Shown here piece by piece: positions 51,039-63,751 of a stretch of 64,000 nucleotides of DNA. The DNA is taken from NCBI RefSeq assembly GCF_018691265.1, contig NW_024881283.1, positions 4,499,731-4,563,730 on the forward strand, in the 5' to 3' direction. Positions within the stretch are counted from its first letter, which is position 1. Every line of letters starts with the position of its first letter. Source of the DNA: Tyto alba (taxonomy: Eukaryota; Chordata; Aves; Strigiformes; Tytonidae). The position numbers were made by a program, and so were the translations under genes. The notes under the pieces were generated by a model. It was not told the origin of the DNA, searched no databases, and saw only the letters and a program-made list of their open reading frames with translations.

Positions 51039-51757
51039 TGGGGAAGAACAACTCCAGGCACCGATATACGATGGGGGCCACTCAGCTGGAAAGCAGCTTG
51101 GCAGAAAAGGATCTGAGGGTCCTGGTGGACACCAGGCTGAATGTGAGGCAGCGATGCGCTTGCTGCAAAGACGGTGAACGGTGTCCTGGGCTGCTTTAGG
51201 CAAAGGGCTGCCAGCAGGGCGAGGGAGGGGATCCTTCCCCTCTGCTCAGCACTGGTGAGGCCACACCTGGAGTGCTGTGTCCAGTCCTGGGCTGCCCAGA
51301 ACAAGAGGGACACGGACATGGTGGAGAGAGTCCAACAAAGGGGCCAGAAAGGTGGTTAAGGGTCCGGAGCATCTCATGTATGAGGAAGGGCTGAGACTGT
51401 TCAGCCTGGATGAGAGAAGGCTTGGGGGGATCTTATTAATATATATAATCACCTGAAGAGAGGGTGCAAAGAAGACAAATTCAGGCTCTTTCAGGTTGTG
51501 CCCGGTGCCAGGACGAGTGGCAGTAAGCACAAACTGAAACACGGGAGGGCCCCTCTGAACATCAGGAGACACTTTTTGGCTGTGAGAGTGACCGAGCACC
51601 GGCACAGGTTGCCCAGGGAGGTTATAGAATGTCCCTCCTTGAAAACATCTAGACATGGTCCTTGTAAGTGGCTCTAGGAGGCCCTGCTTGAGGAGGGAGT
51701 TGGACCAGATGACCTCCAGGAGTCCCTTCAACCTCAACCCCTATGTGATTCTGTGAT
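51039..51757 (+). mobile_element. CR1 (chicken repeat 1) non-LTR retrotransposon, 5'-truncated
   Basis: About 720 bp matching the 3' part of a CR1 LINE. CR1 ORF2 encodes an endonuclease/reverse transcriptase, and only its C-terminal end is represented. Recognisable pieces are LRVLVDTRLNV (frame of 51011-51199), then after a frameshift near 51140-51175 [14 protein letters not shown] (frame of 51174-51359). A later piece in that same frame, starting at 51561, contains HFLAVRVTEHRHRLPREV. The frame has a stop at 51357. The element ends in the CR1-type ATTCTGTGAT repeat (about 51748-51757) with no poly-A tail, as usual for CR1. It is 5'-truncated and frame-broken, so it is an inactive copy. It is the firmest evidence for an avian or other sauropsid source. 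Confidence 0.93.
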
Positions 51758-52499
51758 CCCATTTGTGTCACTGCTACATCACACTGCCCCAGGTGAAAAG
51801 TGGTCATGTTTTGGTTTATTTTAATCAAGGTATAAAGCACCATCATCCCTCCTTTATGGTGCTGCACTCTTACGTCTCTTCCTTCCCCCTGAATTATAAT
51901 TTTGGCTTTGAAATTCGGGACAACATAAAAGTTGTTGCTTCACCAAGTTGGTGAGTTGATGCTGTTGATGCCGAGCGGTCCCAGTTATGCCCAGCAAAAG
52001 TGACAGTTGCTGGTCTGCAGCTGGGACAGCGTCTGCAGGGCTCAGGTGGCTGCTAGGTTTATTCTTACCATAGGAAAATTTGTCTTACCTGTCCATATTA
52101 GTTTGAATTATGGACTGCTGCAGTCTCTCAGACAGGTCTGTTGTGTTTATCATACCTGTGCAACCATTTTCTCCCACCCATGTATCTGTTGACTTAGATT
52201 GATTAATGCAAAGCAGCTAAGAATTAGATCAAATAAAGGAATTAAGATGAGATGCAAAATAGTACATAATTACCTAAAGTTCAGCATAGGAGAGTTCTAG
52301 GGTGAAACTCAGGAAAACAATACAAAAATCACCTAGTTTATATGCTTTAGACAGAAGAGGTTTGTGGCTTCTAGAAAAAATATCCATGGGCACCTGAAGC
52401 CACAATGCTGGCTCCCTTAAGGCAGCAGTTAAGGCCAACACAGAGCTGTCAGTCAGCAACGCCAGCCATATGAGAACCAGAGAGCACTCCAAACTAGTA
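51758..52499. other. Spacer between two CR1-family fragments, no gene recognised
   Basis: Unremarkable sequence between the young CR1 copy and the older CR1/L3-like piece. Short frames only, and no repeats recognised. Confidence 0.6.
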
Positions 52500-52670
52500 G
52501 GAGATTGGCTTAAAATAGAGAAAATATTTATTGGCACAGCGGGGAGTGAGTGTCCAGAGCCTGCTGCCATTCGAGGCTGGTGTGGCAGGTGAGACCAGCA
52601 GCTTCAAAACAGGATTAGACAAAATTATTGGTCCAGAAGCAAATGGGAAAGTCAGTCAATAGGGATGTCC
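52500..52670 (+). mobile_element. Older CR1/L3-like LINE 3' fragment
   Basis: Contains TTATTGGCACAGCGGGGAGT followed by CCAGAGCCTGCTGCC, then CAGCTTCAAAACAGGATTAG ACAAAATTATTGG. These fit the 'cacagcgggtggtgg ... ggaactcgctgcc ... cagcttcaaaaagggattagacaaattcatgg' order of CR1/L3-family 3' regions. It is strongly diverged, lacks an intact ORF, and is distinct from the CR1 copy just upstream. The boundaries are approximate. Confidence 0.65.
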
Positions 52671-53224
52671 CCTGTCACCCCCTCGCACCCCTCAAATGAC
52701 AGCCACTGCTGCTGATGTGGTCGGAGAGGAATGGACCACAGCCAGCGGTCGGGCTCTCCCAGGATGGCATCTCCCTTTGGAGCTACTCATCTCGGCTACG
52801 TGCAAGGCCCACTCCTCCTTCAAAGAGTGCTTTACGATAAAATAACACGTCGATGAGAAAAATAGATATTAATGAATTTGCGTATAAACATCCCAGGCTC
52901 CAGCACTCTACTTCATCAACTTCATCCCTGGTCTTGCTCCCGTGAAAGCAAGAGTAGAGTAGTAATAAAGCCAGAGCAGAGTATTGATAAATAGTAGAGT
53001 AGTTATAGAGAGTAACATTTTTATTGCTTTCTATAGGAACAGGAGAGGAAACGATTTTCAAAGGGTGTTAGATGGTGAATCTGTCTCCAAAAGGACACAT
53101 CTAGGATGAGTCTGGGTTCACAGAGCTACTGATGACATGTCAGTGACAACAGTGCAAACCAGAAACACGCCGAGTGACCAGCCACCGCCCTCGGTGCACT
53201 ATCAGGGGATCTTTTTAAAACAAA

Positions 53225-53560
53225 AATCTACAAAGCGTTTCAAAGCCGCCGGGATGCAGACAACAACCCGGCACACGCAGCACGTCTGCCCTCGGCGCTG
53301 AGCGGTCACTGCTCCCGCCAGCCCGTGCCCGGGCCGGGGAGGATCCCGGATCCACCGACCAGCTGAGCCCGGCATATGGGCTCCCGGAGCCGCGGCGGTG
53401 CCAGTGCCACGCAGGGAGCGTGAGACGGGCAAAGACAAGCCCGAGGCTCCCAAACACCACGGGAGGCTCAACGGACCTGGAGCCCTGCCCGAGGCTGCGG
53501 GGCCGCACTGCGCCGCGGAGAAATAACACGGGCAGCACACGCGCTAGACATCAAGCGAGG
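53225..53560. promoter_or_regulatory. CpG island
   Basis: By hand count there are 36 CpGs in about 330 bp, with GC content around 65 percent. The observed/expected CpG ratio is therefore close to 1, well above the usual 0.6 threshold and the highest in the window. The flanks drop quickly to AT-rich DNA. Such islands usually mark promoters or unmethylated enhancers. The open frames across it (112 and 107 aa on the minus strand, 67 aa on the plus) have no recognisable domain. No TATA box, convincing GT splice donor or known first exon was seen, so the direction and target are unknown. Confidence 0.65.
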
Positions 53561-55186
53561 AACCAAGAGACCAGACCAGAAAAATGCAAAAAGATTGGAC
53601 GTTTTAAAGGATTTTCACCTTAAAAACTAGCTCATTGCTTCCAAGTATTCCAAGAAGTTGCAGGACAGCTGTAACTCAGAGCCTAGTTTCAAGCCTGTAG
53701 ATGTATAACTCTCTAGAAAAATCTCTGGAAAACTAATTCCCTTATCTAAGCATCCCAATCTTTCCCCAAACATCTGTCACATCTGGGTCCCCAAAACAGG
53801 ACCACGATGAACGAACCAGTGACAACAATTACTCTGATTTAATCAAATGCTTCCCAGGGAAGCCATAGCCCTATGGGAGTTTGAGCAAACTCTGTTCTCA
53901 AACTTTTCCTTAAAGCAAAGTCAGACTGGTTTGTAACCAACAGCAACTTTTGTGAACAGATCTTGGGAGGAAAAAATAAATTATTTGAGAGAGGACTTGA
54001 ACAAATAATCCATGTGTCTGCAAAACATTTATGTTTCTGAGAAAGATTCAAACTGTTTATCACCAAGTATCACCCTGAATAAATCAATTAGTTGCTTGCA
54101 GAAAGAATATATAGAGAGAACATTTCTTTTTTAAGCTGGAGAAATAGCTTCTCTGTTCAAATACCTTAATAAAGTACAGCCAGGGCACATTCCACACTCA
54201 GCCCTGTCCTGTCCAGAGCTGCACTATCTTTTGTGATAATTAAAATAATTCTTTACCAGAAAGATAATAAACAGAAATAATCACATGCAGAAACAGTACT
54301 TAAATACACATTTTTAAAGCAAGTTAAATGCTGTTAGGCAATCCCCACTTCTTCGAATTCCATATGAAAACCTATTTTCCCCATAAATTGTCAAAGGAGT
54401 AATCCAGAAATGATAATCAAAATATGTATGACCTGCATGTGTCTTAAGACTGTTTTTTATCTTGTAATCTATAGACCCATGAGATACACTGACTGTAGTA
54501 GTGAATGGAAGTGAGCCCATGACTGCCAGTGGATTTCGACGTCAAGACCTGCTCCTCCAGAGAGAGGTTTTGGCAATTTCCAAATAGAAAAATATTGAAC
54601 ACTATTGTCCTCAGGAATTACCTACAGCATCCCCCTGCTAGCATGCTCCCTCTCCCCTGCCCTGAACCCCTAGGGCTCTGCTCTCCTAAAAAAGACAGAT
54701 GGGGTGGAGGGAGTCCAGACTGATTCCCCAAGCATTTATCTCCACAGACCACATGGGCTCAGAGACACACAAACATTTAAAATTAGGAGTGAATAATCAC
54801 AAACCCCCTGATGAGCATACACAGGCTGTTCCTGCCTCTCCCAGCTGCCTGGGGTCAGCCAAGGTCTCAGGGAAGAACCAGGTGAAATACAGAGTTTATC
54901 CAGCCTTGCCTCACACAAACTCAAGTTCCTGCCTCTACATTCACAGTCAGCTGTATTGCATGTCCTGGATTTGAAGGGAAAGACTTTGGGAAAATCTTGC
55001 ATTGAAAGAGCTACTGATCCATGAAAAATGAGTAAAAGCTTGAACTCCACTCTGTCCCAACTCATAAAGCCTTCCCTAGCCAGCTCTGTTGGCCCTAAAA
55101 TAAGGCATAACGGTACCTCTAAGAAGCGCATCACGGACGATTGATGTGCACTGCCCTTTCAGGTCCTTACCACAGACAGGCCAGCG

Positions 55187-55238
55187 AAAATACACTGAAA
55201 GAAGGAAATACACTGGCAAAATACACTGAAAGAAGGAA
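55187..55238 (+). repeat. Partial tandem duplication with 31-bp period
   Basis: AAAATACACTGAAAGAAGGA plus one more A occurs at 55187 and again at 55218 (21 identical bases). The shorter core AAATACACTG occurs a third time between them, at 55206. It looks like a slippage-type local duplication. Confidence 0.9.
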
Positions 55239-55429
55239 GCACATGAAGTGAAGCTGGAAATAGCGTGGCAGCAGACAGTCAGGTTTCTTACAGTTTGCAA
55301 CTCCTGTTACTCATGGATGTTTGTAAAGGGACTTTCCTGAAGAGAGGGAGTCCTTCAAGGAAAGCAAAAAAACCCCAAACCCAAAAAAACCCAACAAAAC
55401 CCCATATAATATATACTCAATATATTTTC

Positions 55430-55444
55430 TTTTTTTTTTTTTTT
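55430..55444 (+). repeat. Poly-T tract (T15)
   Basis: Fifteen consecutive T after TATATTTTC. No linked element is recognised. Confidence 0.85.
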
Positions 55445-56280
55445 CCCATTAATTCTTTTTTGTGGGGCTGAATTTGAAACCTAAGAAACAAGCAGAGATT
55501 AATGGATTGGTGACCACCCAAGGGTTATCTGTTTCAGAAATTTAAGCACAAAGTTCAGGGGCCACATCCCCAAACTCCTCTCTGAATTTTGAGGTTTTGA
55601 GTAAGTTAATTAACTCTTTCCATTCTTTTTCACATGTGCAAAATTGCTGTAATTCCTAACCTGAATAAATTACATTATCCCCCCTTCAATCTACACGATG
55701 CAATTATTTTTTGTGTACATTTGTTCACCAAACCTAGTTGCTTGCTCCTTTCCTAGTTGCTGTGTGAATTCATTAGCATGCAAAATATTTTTTTTAATCC
55801 ACAGATTAAAGAGGCTAAATGAGGGCAAAATATTATTATTCACAGTATACCCTCCCAAAAAAAAAAAACACCCCCTCACCCCTTATACTGGCACAGCACT
55901 ATTCAAAATTTTGTTCAACTAAAATCATATCAGAGGCCCCCTGCTCGCTCCAGGACCACAGGCTGGCTCCCAAACGTCAGAAAACTTTCAGTACTTAAAA
56001 CAAAACTGGTTTATAACATCCCTCCTCACTAGTGCTCCGAGCTTGCTGCACACTCTCCACTGTAATATGTGGGCAGAAGCAACCAGCAGCACAGGAACAG
56101 GAGAAGCTCTTGCTTGGAGCAAAACCCGGACGCTTCGAGTCCCGAGCACGGAGGCAGGAGCTCTGCAGCAACATTGGCTGCCGCTTGCAGCTCCAAACTA
56201 GTTTCATCTCCAGCTGCCAAAACCAGCAAACCTCGGTGTTTAGGTTAAAGGCAACACTCATCATAATTCACTCTGCAACA

Positions 56281-56540
56281 ATTACGCCTTCCCTGCGAGC
56301 TCTGGTACATCCGCGCTGGGCTGTCCCCTTCGCAACCAGCCCCCCCGCGCCTTTCAACACCCCCAGGCTGACACACAGCAGGGTCTGTCCACCAGCCCCA
56401 GGGGGGCACGGGTGGAGCAGGGGCACCCCCTGTGCCAGTGTGCCCCAAAACCTGCCCACAGGCTGCCTGCAAGCAGCCCTAGGGCTCCGGGGGCAGGAGA
56501 GCAGCTCTGCGCCCCGACGGGACGTAGGACACGCAGCGCT
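56281..56540. other. GC-rich patch with moderate CpG content
   Basis: About 16 CpGs by hand count in 260 bp, with GC near 64 percent. The 225-aa plus-strand frame (56032-56709), the longest in the window, spans it. That frame is Ala/Pro/Arg/Ser-rich with no domain, signal peptide or membrane segment. It is treated as open by composition and not as a gene. Confidence 0.4.
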
Positions 56541-57488
56541 CGGGAGTGTGCAAGAGCTGGGGCCTTTTTTATCTAAAGCAATGCAGCTGGGGGACAAAAT
56601 GGGTCATCTTTGTTCCCTGCAATTTATAGACTCACGATTGTTCGCCTTCACTGTGTGCCCAGCGAGTGCAAAGGCTGGGCGTGTAGGATGGGTTACATTC
56701 CCAGCATAGGAACTAAATTCTGTGCATGAATTTGGTCAAGTGCCTTAAATCCGCAGTGTCCAGGATGCTTTGCTTTTGTGTACTGCATGGGTACGCTGTT
56801 CATCCAAGCTTAGGAATACCTGAACACCTCAGCAAAAAAACAGCAACACCTGAGAATGGATGAAATTTTTGCAGTGGCAAACAATTGTGATCCTTCCCAT
56901 TGCACCAGCACGCTTGATACAAAAATCATATCCACGCTCAGCAAGACCATCACTGTCTTGGACTGTTTTTTAAGAGTGCAGTTGCTTCACTGCAGTGTCA
57001 AATGCTCGTTTCACCACCACCACAGTCCTGTGAACCTGCCCGCACAGTGCGGATGCAGACACGGCTGTAATAAAACTCACTTTGCTGAGGTCTCTGAGCT
57101 GAAAGTGAAAAACTAGCCTAAAAACACAAGTCAAACATCCCAAGCAACAAGGGCACCAAAGCCGCCTGGCACCTGTCCTAGCTAATCTGACTACACTTGA
57201 AATTTAATCAAAGTTTCTCACTCCACATTCTTGCCTCTGCGGTAACTAAAATAAATAAAGAAATACATCAAAACATAACGTTTATTTTAACTTAGCAGGT
57301 CAGCAGAGATGGAAAAAAAAGAAGGAAGCTACATTTCAGTAGTGTCACTGGAAATAAATCAAACCAAATCCTAAAGGCTTGATCCAAAGAAAACTTGGAC
57401 TTTAAGCCATACCAAATTCTCCAAACAAACAGACAATATTCTGGACGAGATGCAGATGCCTGTTTGCCTGCTGGCTTAAGAGAAGTAT

Positions 57489-57506
57489 AAAAAAAAAAAA
57501 AAAAAA
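57489..57506 (+). repeat. Poly-A tract (A18)
   Basis: Eighteen consecutive A, with no retrocopy recognised. Confidence 0.9.
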
Positions 57507-57995
57507 CCAAGCAAAACCCCCCTTCTGTTCATATACCTCAGCACTAAGTGTCCAGGAAGATCTGCTGGGCCCTTCTCACTGAGTAGGTGCTGGGGTTGGT
57601 ACCTTCAGCCCTGTTAGGATGAAGCTCAATGGAAAATCCAGCTCTGTCTGTGGTGAAAAACAATCTTCAAACTGGGACATGCATTAGAGCCATTTTTCCT
57701 ACAAGATTTGGGGGGAGATGATGGGAGAGACCATCCATTTGAAATTTCACCCCAGGCATTCTTTAATGCCGTTTGAATTTCTATTTAATTTTATTTGTTT
57801 CCTATTGAACTTTTTAATTAGAAGCTTCTGAAGTCAGCTGGAGAGCTTTTCCTTGCCTATCCCCTTCACACCACTGCGTGCTACCTGCTTACAGTCTCCG
57901 TTGGGGTGCAGAGGGCTGGATTCACCTGAACAGGTAGGGCGAGTCTGGTTTTGGGAGGAGGCTGCCCTCTTTTCTTTTGCGTTTTTGGTTTGTTG

Positions 57996-58017
57996 TTTTT
58001 TTTTTTTTTTTTTTTTT
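57996..58017 (+). repeat. Poly-T tract (T22)
   Basis: Twenty-two consecutive T after a T/G-rich lead-in (GTTTTTGGTTTGTTG). A second T-rich run follows at about 58079-58088. Confidence 0.9.
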
Positions 58018-58881
58018 CTTCTTTAAGGGGCAGAAAATACCCCTTTTGGATTACCGAATTGGAAATAATTTTTAACCCTTTTTTTTTTCCCCGATACAGC
58101 TGAAGAATATATGCACCATGTGCAACAATCCGATTGATGTATAGCTGGAAGCAAACCATTGCTTTGGGTTGACATTGAAACACTGTGGACAGAAGGAACA
58201 AGGAATCTGGGAACATTCACATCAGCTTGTACTGAAGTTAGCGCAACACAGTGAGACATGACATTTGCTCTGCATGGAAACACCCTTTTCCTGTAACCGA
58301 TTTTTTCCCGTAACAAAGAGGGATTGCACACTGCAAGCTGTATACAGAAGTTCAAGAACAGCAGCTGACAGATGAAGTGTTCTCCATCAGCAGTTGACCT
58401 TATCACATCTACCTTGTGTCCTGCTTACCAAGTTCTTCCTCCTACTGAGAGCATTAAAACAAGCTAGGAAATGAATGCACGAGAAAGCTTTGGTCTGAAG
58501 CTGCAGGTTGTTCAAAACATTCTTTACATAAAACCACAAGGGGAAGGACAAGGTATGTCAGCTGCCCTTCTGATTCATTACTTCCAAGCACATATCGTAC
58601 TGCTGCCAGAGCTTTCACAAGCCAACAGACTACAAGCAACAACCAAACCTCCACAATAACGCTAACCCTTCTGCCTCCTCATCCAGCCACTTCTCCACCA
58701 CGTCCTCCCTGGATGTCTCCATCCCAACACACTGATGCACAGATACCCAAACAAAGTGTCCTGCTAGCTTGCTTAATTTTGTTTGCCGTACTTCCGTGAC
58801 GCTACAAAGCCAGCTAACATAAAGTCAATGCACCGAGACAAAAAAACTGAACTATCAATTAAGCTAATATATTTCTAGACT

Positions 58882-58898
58882 AAAAAAAAAAAAAAAAA
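58882..58898 (+). repeat. Poly-A tract (A17)
   Basis: Seventeen consecutive A, with no retrocopy recognised. Confidence 0.9.
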
Positions 58899-61800
58899 GT
58901 CAATATATCACTGATAACTGAAGGCTTTCCCAACTGGGATATCTAGGATCTCATGCTGCCCATCCTCTGAGAAAACATGGATCTCCCCTTCCTGATGGTA
59001 GCATCTCCATTTTCCAGTCCCTGCATGGACGTACAGGACCTAAATGGGTTTTACTTAAAACAAAGACAACTGACAAAAGGCAGCAGTGTCTTGCTCATAG
59101 TTAATCACAAACCTGGTGTCTTAGAAACTGGAGAAAAACATTTGTCTGGCAAATTCACCTTTAAAAAACAAACAGAGGCTGTGATAGAACATCAGAGTCA
59201 ATCCCAGGGAGGTCATGGAGGTGATGACATCAGACACAAATAGGAATCTGCATTCCAAAACAGGGTTAATTTGAGTTTTAGTATGGACAATCCACTCCCC
59301 ATCAGTAGGAACAATTGACAAATCCTTAACTTGAAAAATATTTTCTACTGACCTACCACTGATACCTAGAAGCCACCATCCACTACCTGTATCAATTTTA
59401 ATTTATTATGGTTTTAACTCTTTGAACTCAAATTTATTTCCATAAAAATACCACACATTTAAAAAGCCACAAAATTTACCTTTATTGAGTAAATAATTTT
59501 AAGAAGACCACCAGAACAATCATTCACATGATTACCAGGCCTTTCCATTGTCATCACTTGGCAAACGGAGATCTTCTTTATTAATTTTTAAAGTTCAAAT
59601 CACACTTTCCAAATGAGAAAAGCAACTTATTTACCTGAAAACCCCAGAGCCACAAGCTTCTCAAAAAAAATTTTCTTATTCAGAAGGAACAGCTAAAGAG
59701 AACTGAGTGAGGTCTGAATATCAAATCAAGCATAACACAGACAAAGGAAAAAGGAAGAGGAAAAAAAAAAAGAAAACCACAGCACTGGCCCAGAGCACTC
59801 CGGCTTGTGTTACACACAAGGCCAGCATGGGAAAACACACACCAGGCGTCAAAATTCAGAGTAAATCATAATGACCCATCAGGTATGGTCTTCTGGCTTC
59901 CTCCGCTCTGAGACGCAGGCAGGGATTTCAGACTCCAAAGAAGCCTTTGAACAGCCCCAGGGGCAATGGGAAATAAAAATCATCCAGAAGGACAGCTGGG
60001 AAACATGGCAAGAGAAAGGATCAGTCCATTTCAGGAGGACTCATTTCCATAAGATAAACAGGGAATATCAAAAGGTGCATCAGAGGACCTTGTTCAGCCA
60101 CCCGAGGGATCGGAGGCTCACAGAAGGCAAAATAAATGTTTATTAGGCACGGTGCTTGTGGCAAAGCAGTCAGGGAGCAACAAAACTTGCACCATAAAGA
60201 CGAGGAAGGAGTAAAATCAACACCCCGAAACATTTTGGAGAGGATGTTTGTTGTTATTCCATTGTGCACACGGGTGAGCTCTGCACACAGAGCATCAGCG
60301 CTGGTGGTGGTGGTGCCACCGCAGGAACGGGGCTCTGGGGACCCCCCTGAGGCAGAGCAGGGGGGCAAGTCCCACACTGGGTTTGGAGATGTTGGGCCTA
60401 GAGAAGCTGGAGGGCCAGGGTGGGCTTTTTTCTGGCATCCGTCAAGAAGCAAGCACTATTTAGAGAAGGACAAAGGGCTATGTTGTCCTCGCCAAAGGGG
60501 AGCAGATGGGCAGCAGCAACACCCACGGGCCTTGAGAGATCTGCACCGAGAAGGAGGCCATCTGTGCTCGACCAGCCCAGAGCATACCTCCAAGCCCGTT
60601 AGAGCTGCACTGATATACTGTGAGGATCACAGGAAAAAAAGGAGAGGAAGACTCAAGGCACGGGGTCCATTGAAAATTCTCGTCTGACAAAAATGCTGCT
60701 CAGGCCAGTCATAACCATACCCAACCCTCGGGGATTGAAATGAAGGGGTAGGAAAAAAAAGCAAGGGGAGCACAGAGCAGTCTCTCAGGTTATTGCTAGA
60801 GACTGATTGGAACGGCCAGACAAAAAGCTAATGACAATGTTTATAGGATTAATTAACACTCATGTTATCAAAGCATCAGAGATTCCAGGTGATAGCTTTC
60901 ATGACAACATGTTCCCAAAAAGACAGAAGTTTGCTGGCTAAGACGAAATAGATCTGGTGGGAAGAAACAGATGTGACCAAGTGCATAGATGCAAGCAAGA
61001 GAAACCCTGAGATTGCAATCTCCAGAGCTCTGGGGACACAACCCAGGTCAGGCAAACCCGGCCCACTGATACCATGACAGTGAATTCACCTCCTGCACAA
61101 ACCAATGTATTGGAAGATCTGTCTGAGGTTGCAGAGAGCCTGAAGCAATACCGCTAATTATGGTATTCATTGCATTCATTTCATATGTCCCATGAGATAT
61201 TTCTGCTGTGGAATTCTCTGAAGCCCGATTCTCAACAAAACTGCTCTTGTTCATTGGTGCCTGAAGGACCTGCCCAGAACCGCTGCTCGCTCGGCAGCTT
61301 TTCTCCCGGGGGTTTGAGGAAGGAAGGGCTCCTCTTGCCACAGAGGCTCCAGCAAGACTCGGACCTATCCTTCAAGAGCATGTGTGCACCACATTGGCCC
61401 AAAGAATGGGAGAGATGTTGCTGAACCTAACATGAAGCACTTTAATTTCTGTGGCACACACGCTAAAGGAGGTCTGCAAAGTTACTGCCTATCTGATGAC
61501 TAGAAGGAATTTCTGGACCACCTACACAGATGAAAGTCAAAACCTCCTGAAAATAATCACTAATTTAACAACAAATATTTTCATCTATGAATCAGCAACA
61601 TGTGAGTGTTTAGAAAATGGGTAAAGAGCAGCAGATTTCTTGGTAGAGGATAAAATTAATCTTGTGGTAGAATTCGGTCCATTCAGTTTACTCCTTTGAT
61701 GACAGATGTAGTTAATTAATTGTACCTAAAAAAAAATATTTAGGCTCTACTTAGACTAAAAAATGAGAACTGTCTCTCAGGGAACCTGGAAGTATCAACA

Positions 61801-63722
61801 GACAGAAAAAAAATACATGGTTACACCTAATTTGGGTATTGAACACTTTACTGGAATTTACATCTCCTGTCTCCCCACAGAACTGTATTACATGTAATGA
61901 ACTGTGTGATAGAGGGTATCTGATGGAGTTGTGAAACTAACTATACATTATGATATATCATCAAAACACCCATAATATATATGCGGAGAATTAATGAGAA
62001 ATAGTAAGTAGAATCTTAAAGAAGTCACTATGAAGGTGTTTCCCATCCTGAGCACTCAGGATTTTCTAAAACACAGTCGTCCAAGAGAAAACAGTGAGTT
62101 TCACAAACATAAAACATTAATCCAAATTTAGTCCTATTTAACTTTGCTAGTTGTAAAAAAAATGAGTTTTATTAGGTTGAAATTTAGCCTACTATTCCTT
62201 TGGGCTGTTTCCTATTCACGCCAATTATTGTACCTTGAACTAGTGTTGAAAGCCTTAAATAGGAAACAGGAAAAGGTGGCAAATTGCTAAGAAACAAAAA
62301 TCTTATTTTAGTTTAATATCTTCCTAGTGCTAAAAGAATGAGGAGAAAAATACAAGAAATCTGAGTTAAAGAAAACATATTTTAAGCAGAACAAACATCA
62401 CCCAGAGTTGTCTTACATGTCACCACCAGCTCTTTAAGGGCCCAATCCAGCCCTGCGACAGCGGCAGGAAAAGCTGTAATTAGCTTCAGTGAGAACACGA
62501 ACAGAGTCTAGAATTGAACAATACCCCAAAATCGCTCTCAAAATGTCCTGTGAAGGTGTGTCTGCGTCTGAACACAAACCTCTGCGACACCAATCGCTTC
62601 AAAGGAGAGCCGAGAGCTCCCTGGGCTACGGTCCCCTCAGTGGGAATAGAAACCAGGGCAACATGCACGTGGTAACTTCTGTCCGGTGCAAAAAGTGGGT
62701 GCAAAGGCACTGGAGAGGGCTGGGAGGGAAAGTCAGGGTCAGCCCCGTGTTGCACAACCCGAGCACGAAGGCGGTGCTGAGGGCTTGGTGGTGAAGCATC
62801 AATAGACAGCAGCGTCCATGTCCCACACTGTATCTAGAAAGACGCATTGTTTTACACTCTGGCCTCCCGAGATACTCACAAAGTAGAGTACAAAATATCT
62901 TTAATCAAGAAGAAAACGAAGTGACAGCTTAATTACGATGCAGAATCGATTTTAACGGCTCTTTAAGGATACATCCCGCATGCACAATGTAGGTATTCTC
63001 TAACTTGTTGTGGCATAATAAAATGATTAGGAGAATACATGTTTTTTTCTGGGCTTTTATTTAGTTTTCTGCTCTGCAATCCTGAGCTAAGAACACTAGT
63101 AAGATATTTATTTACTCATGAAAAAAAATAAGCCAAAAGCAAAAGCATTTTCCAGACAAATTCATCATCCTCCCTCTTTCCTCTGCAGACACCTTAGCAT
63201 CCCTCTCAAAGAGTGCAAAATTTCAAAGTGTTTCTGTAATCAAAGAGAAGGGCTTGAATTTCAGAAGTCGGGGCAGGCAGGGTGACAGTGCTGTTAGAAA
63301 GCAATGAATTAAGCAGGCGAGGGAATGGCAGGACCTGGGCCAAGCATCCTGCCGCCTGGCACGAACCGCACAGAGCCACAGAGCCGCCGCGGGGAGGAAA
63401 ACCCTCAGTTCTTCCAGTGGAAACCCAGACGTTTATCTCCACTTCCAGCAGCCCAAGTCCACAACACAAGCTTAGCCCTGACTTGTCAAACATTAGGATG
63501 GGCTCCTGGACACTCATTTTGTTTCAGATTCATGAGCCCAAGTTAGTCTGGGGTTATTCCCTTGATCTGACTTCAGAGACTCTGCTAGAGCAACCCCTCT
63601 CCTGGGGACAGTCACAAAATTTCAGCCAAGCAACTTTCAGCAGCTCTGACCAGAAGTACAAAGAGAAAAAATTATTATAATGTGCTCATGCCAGCTTAAA
63701 AATATGAAATTCTGTTTTGGTT

Positions 63723-63751
63723 TTGTTTGTTTGTTTGTTTTAAAAAAAAAA
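63723..63751 (+). repeat. GTTT tetranucleotide repeat followed by poly-A
   Basis: Four GTTT-type units (TTTGTTTGTTTGTTTG) lead into TTTT and then a run of about 11 A. Simple repeat. Confidence 0.85.

Larger units (their letters stand above)
53561..56280. other. Non-coding stretch, no gene recognised
   Basis: AT-rich with short frames only. Contains a 31-bp tandem pair (55187-55238), a T15 run (55430-55444) preceded by an AAAC/CCAAA-rich stretch, and an A-rich run near 55856-55869. Confidence 0.65.

Noticed and set aside
56132..56142. GCTTCGAGTCC, similar to a tRNA B box
   Set aside because: No A box at the proper distance upstream and no cloverleaf pairing could be found.
56032..56709. 225-aa plus-strand frame, the longest in the window
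   Set aside because: Ala/Pro/Arg/Ser-rich, with no domain or transmembrane segment, and spanning a GC-rich patch where stops are rare. Other frames are open on the opposite strand.
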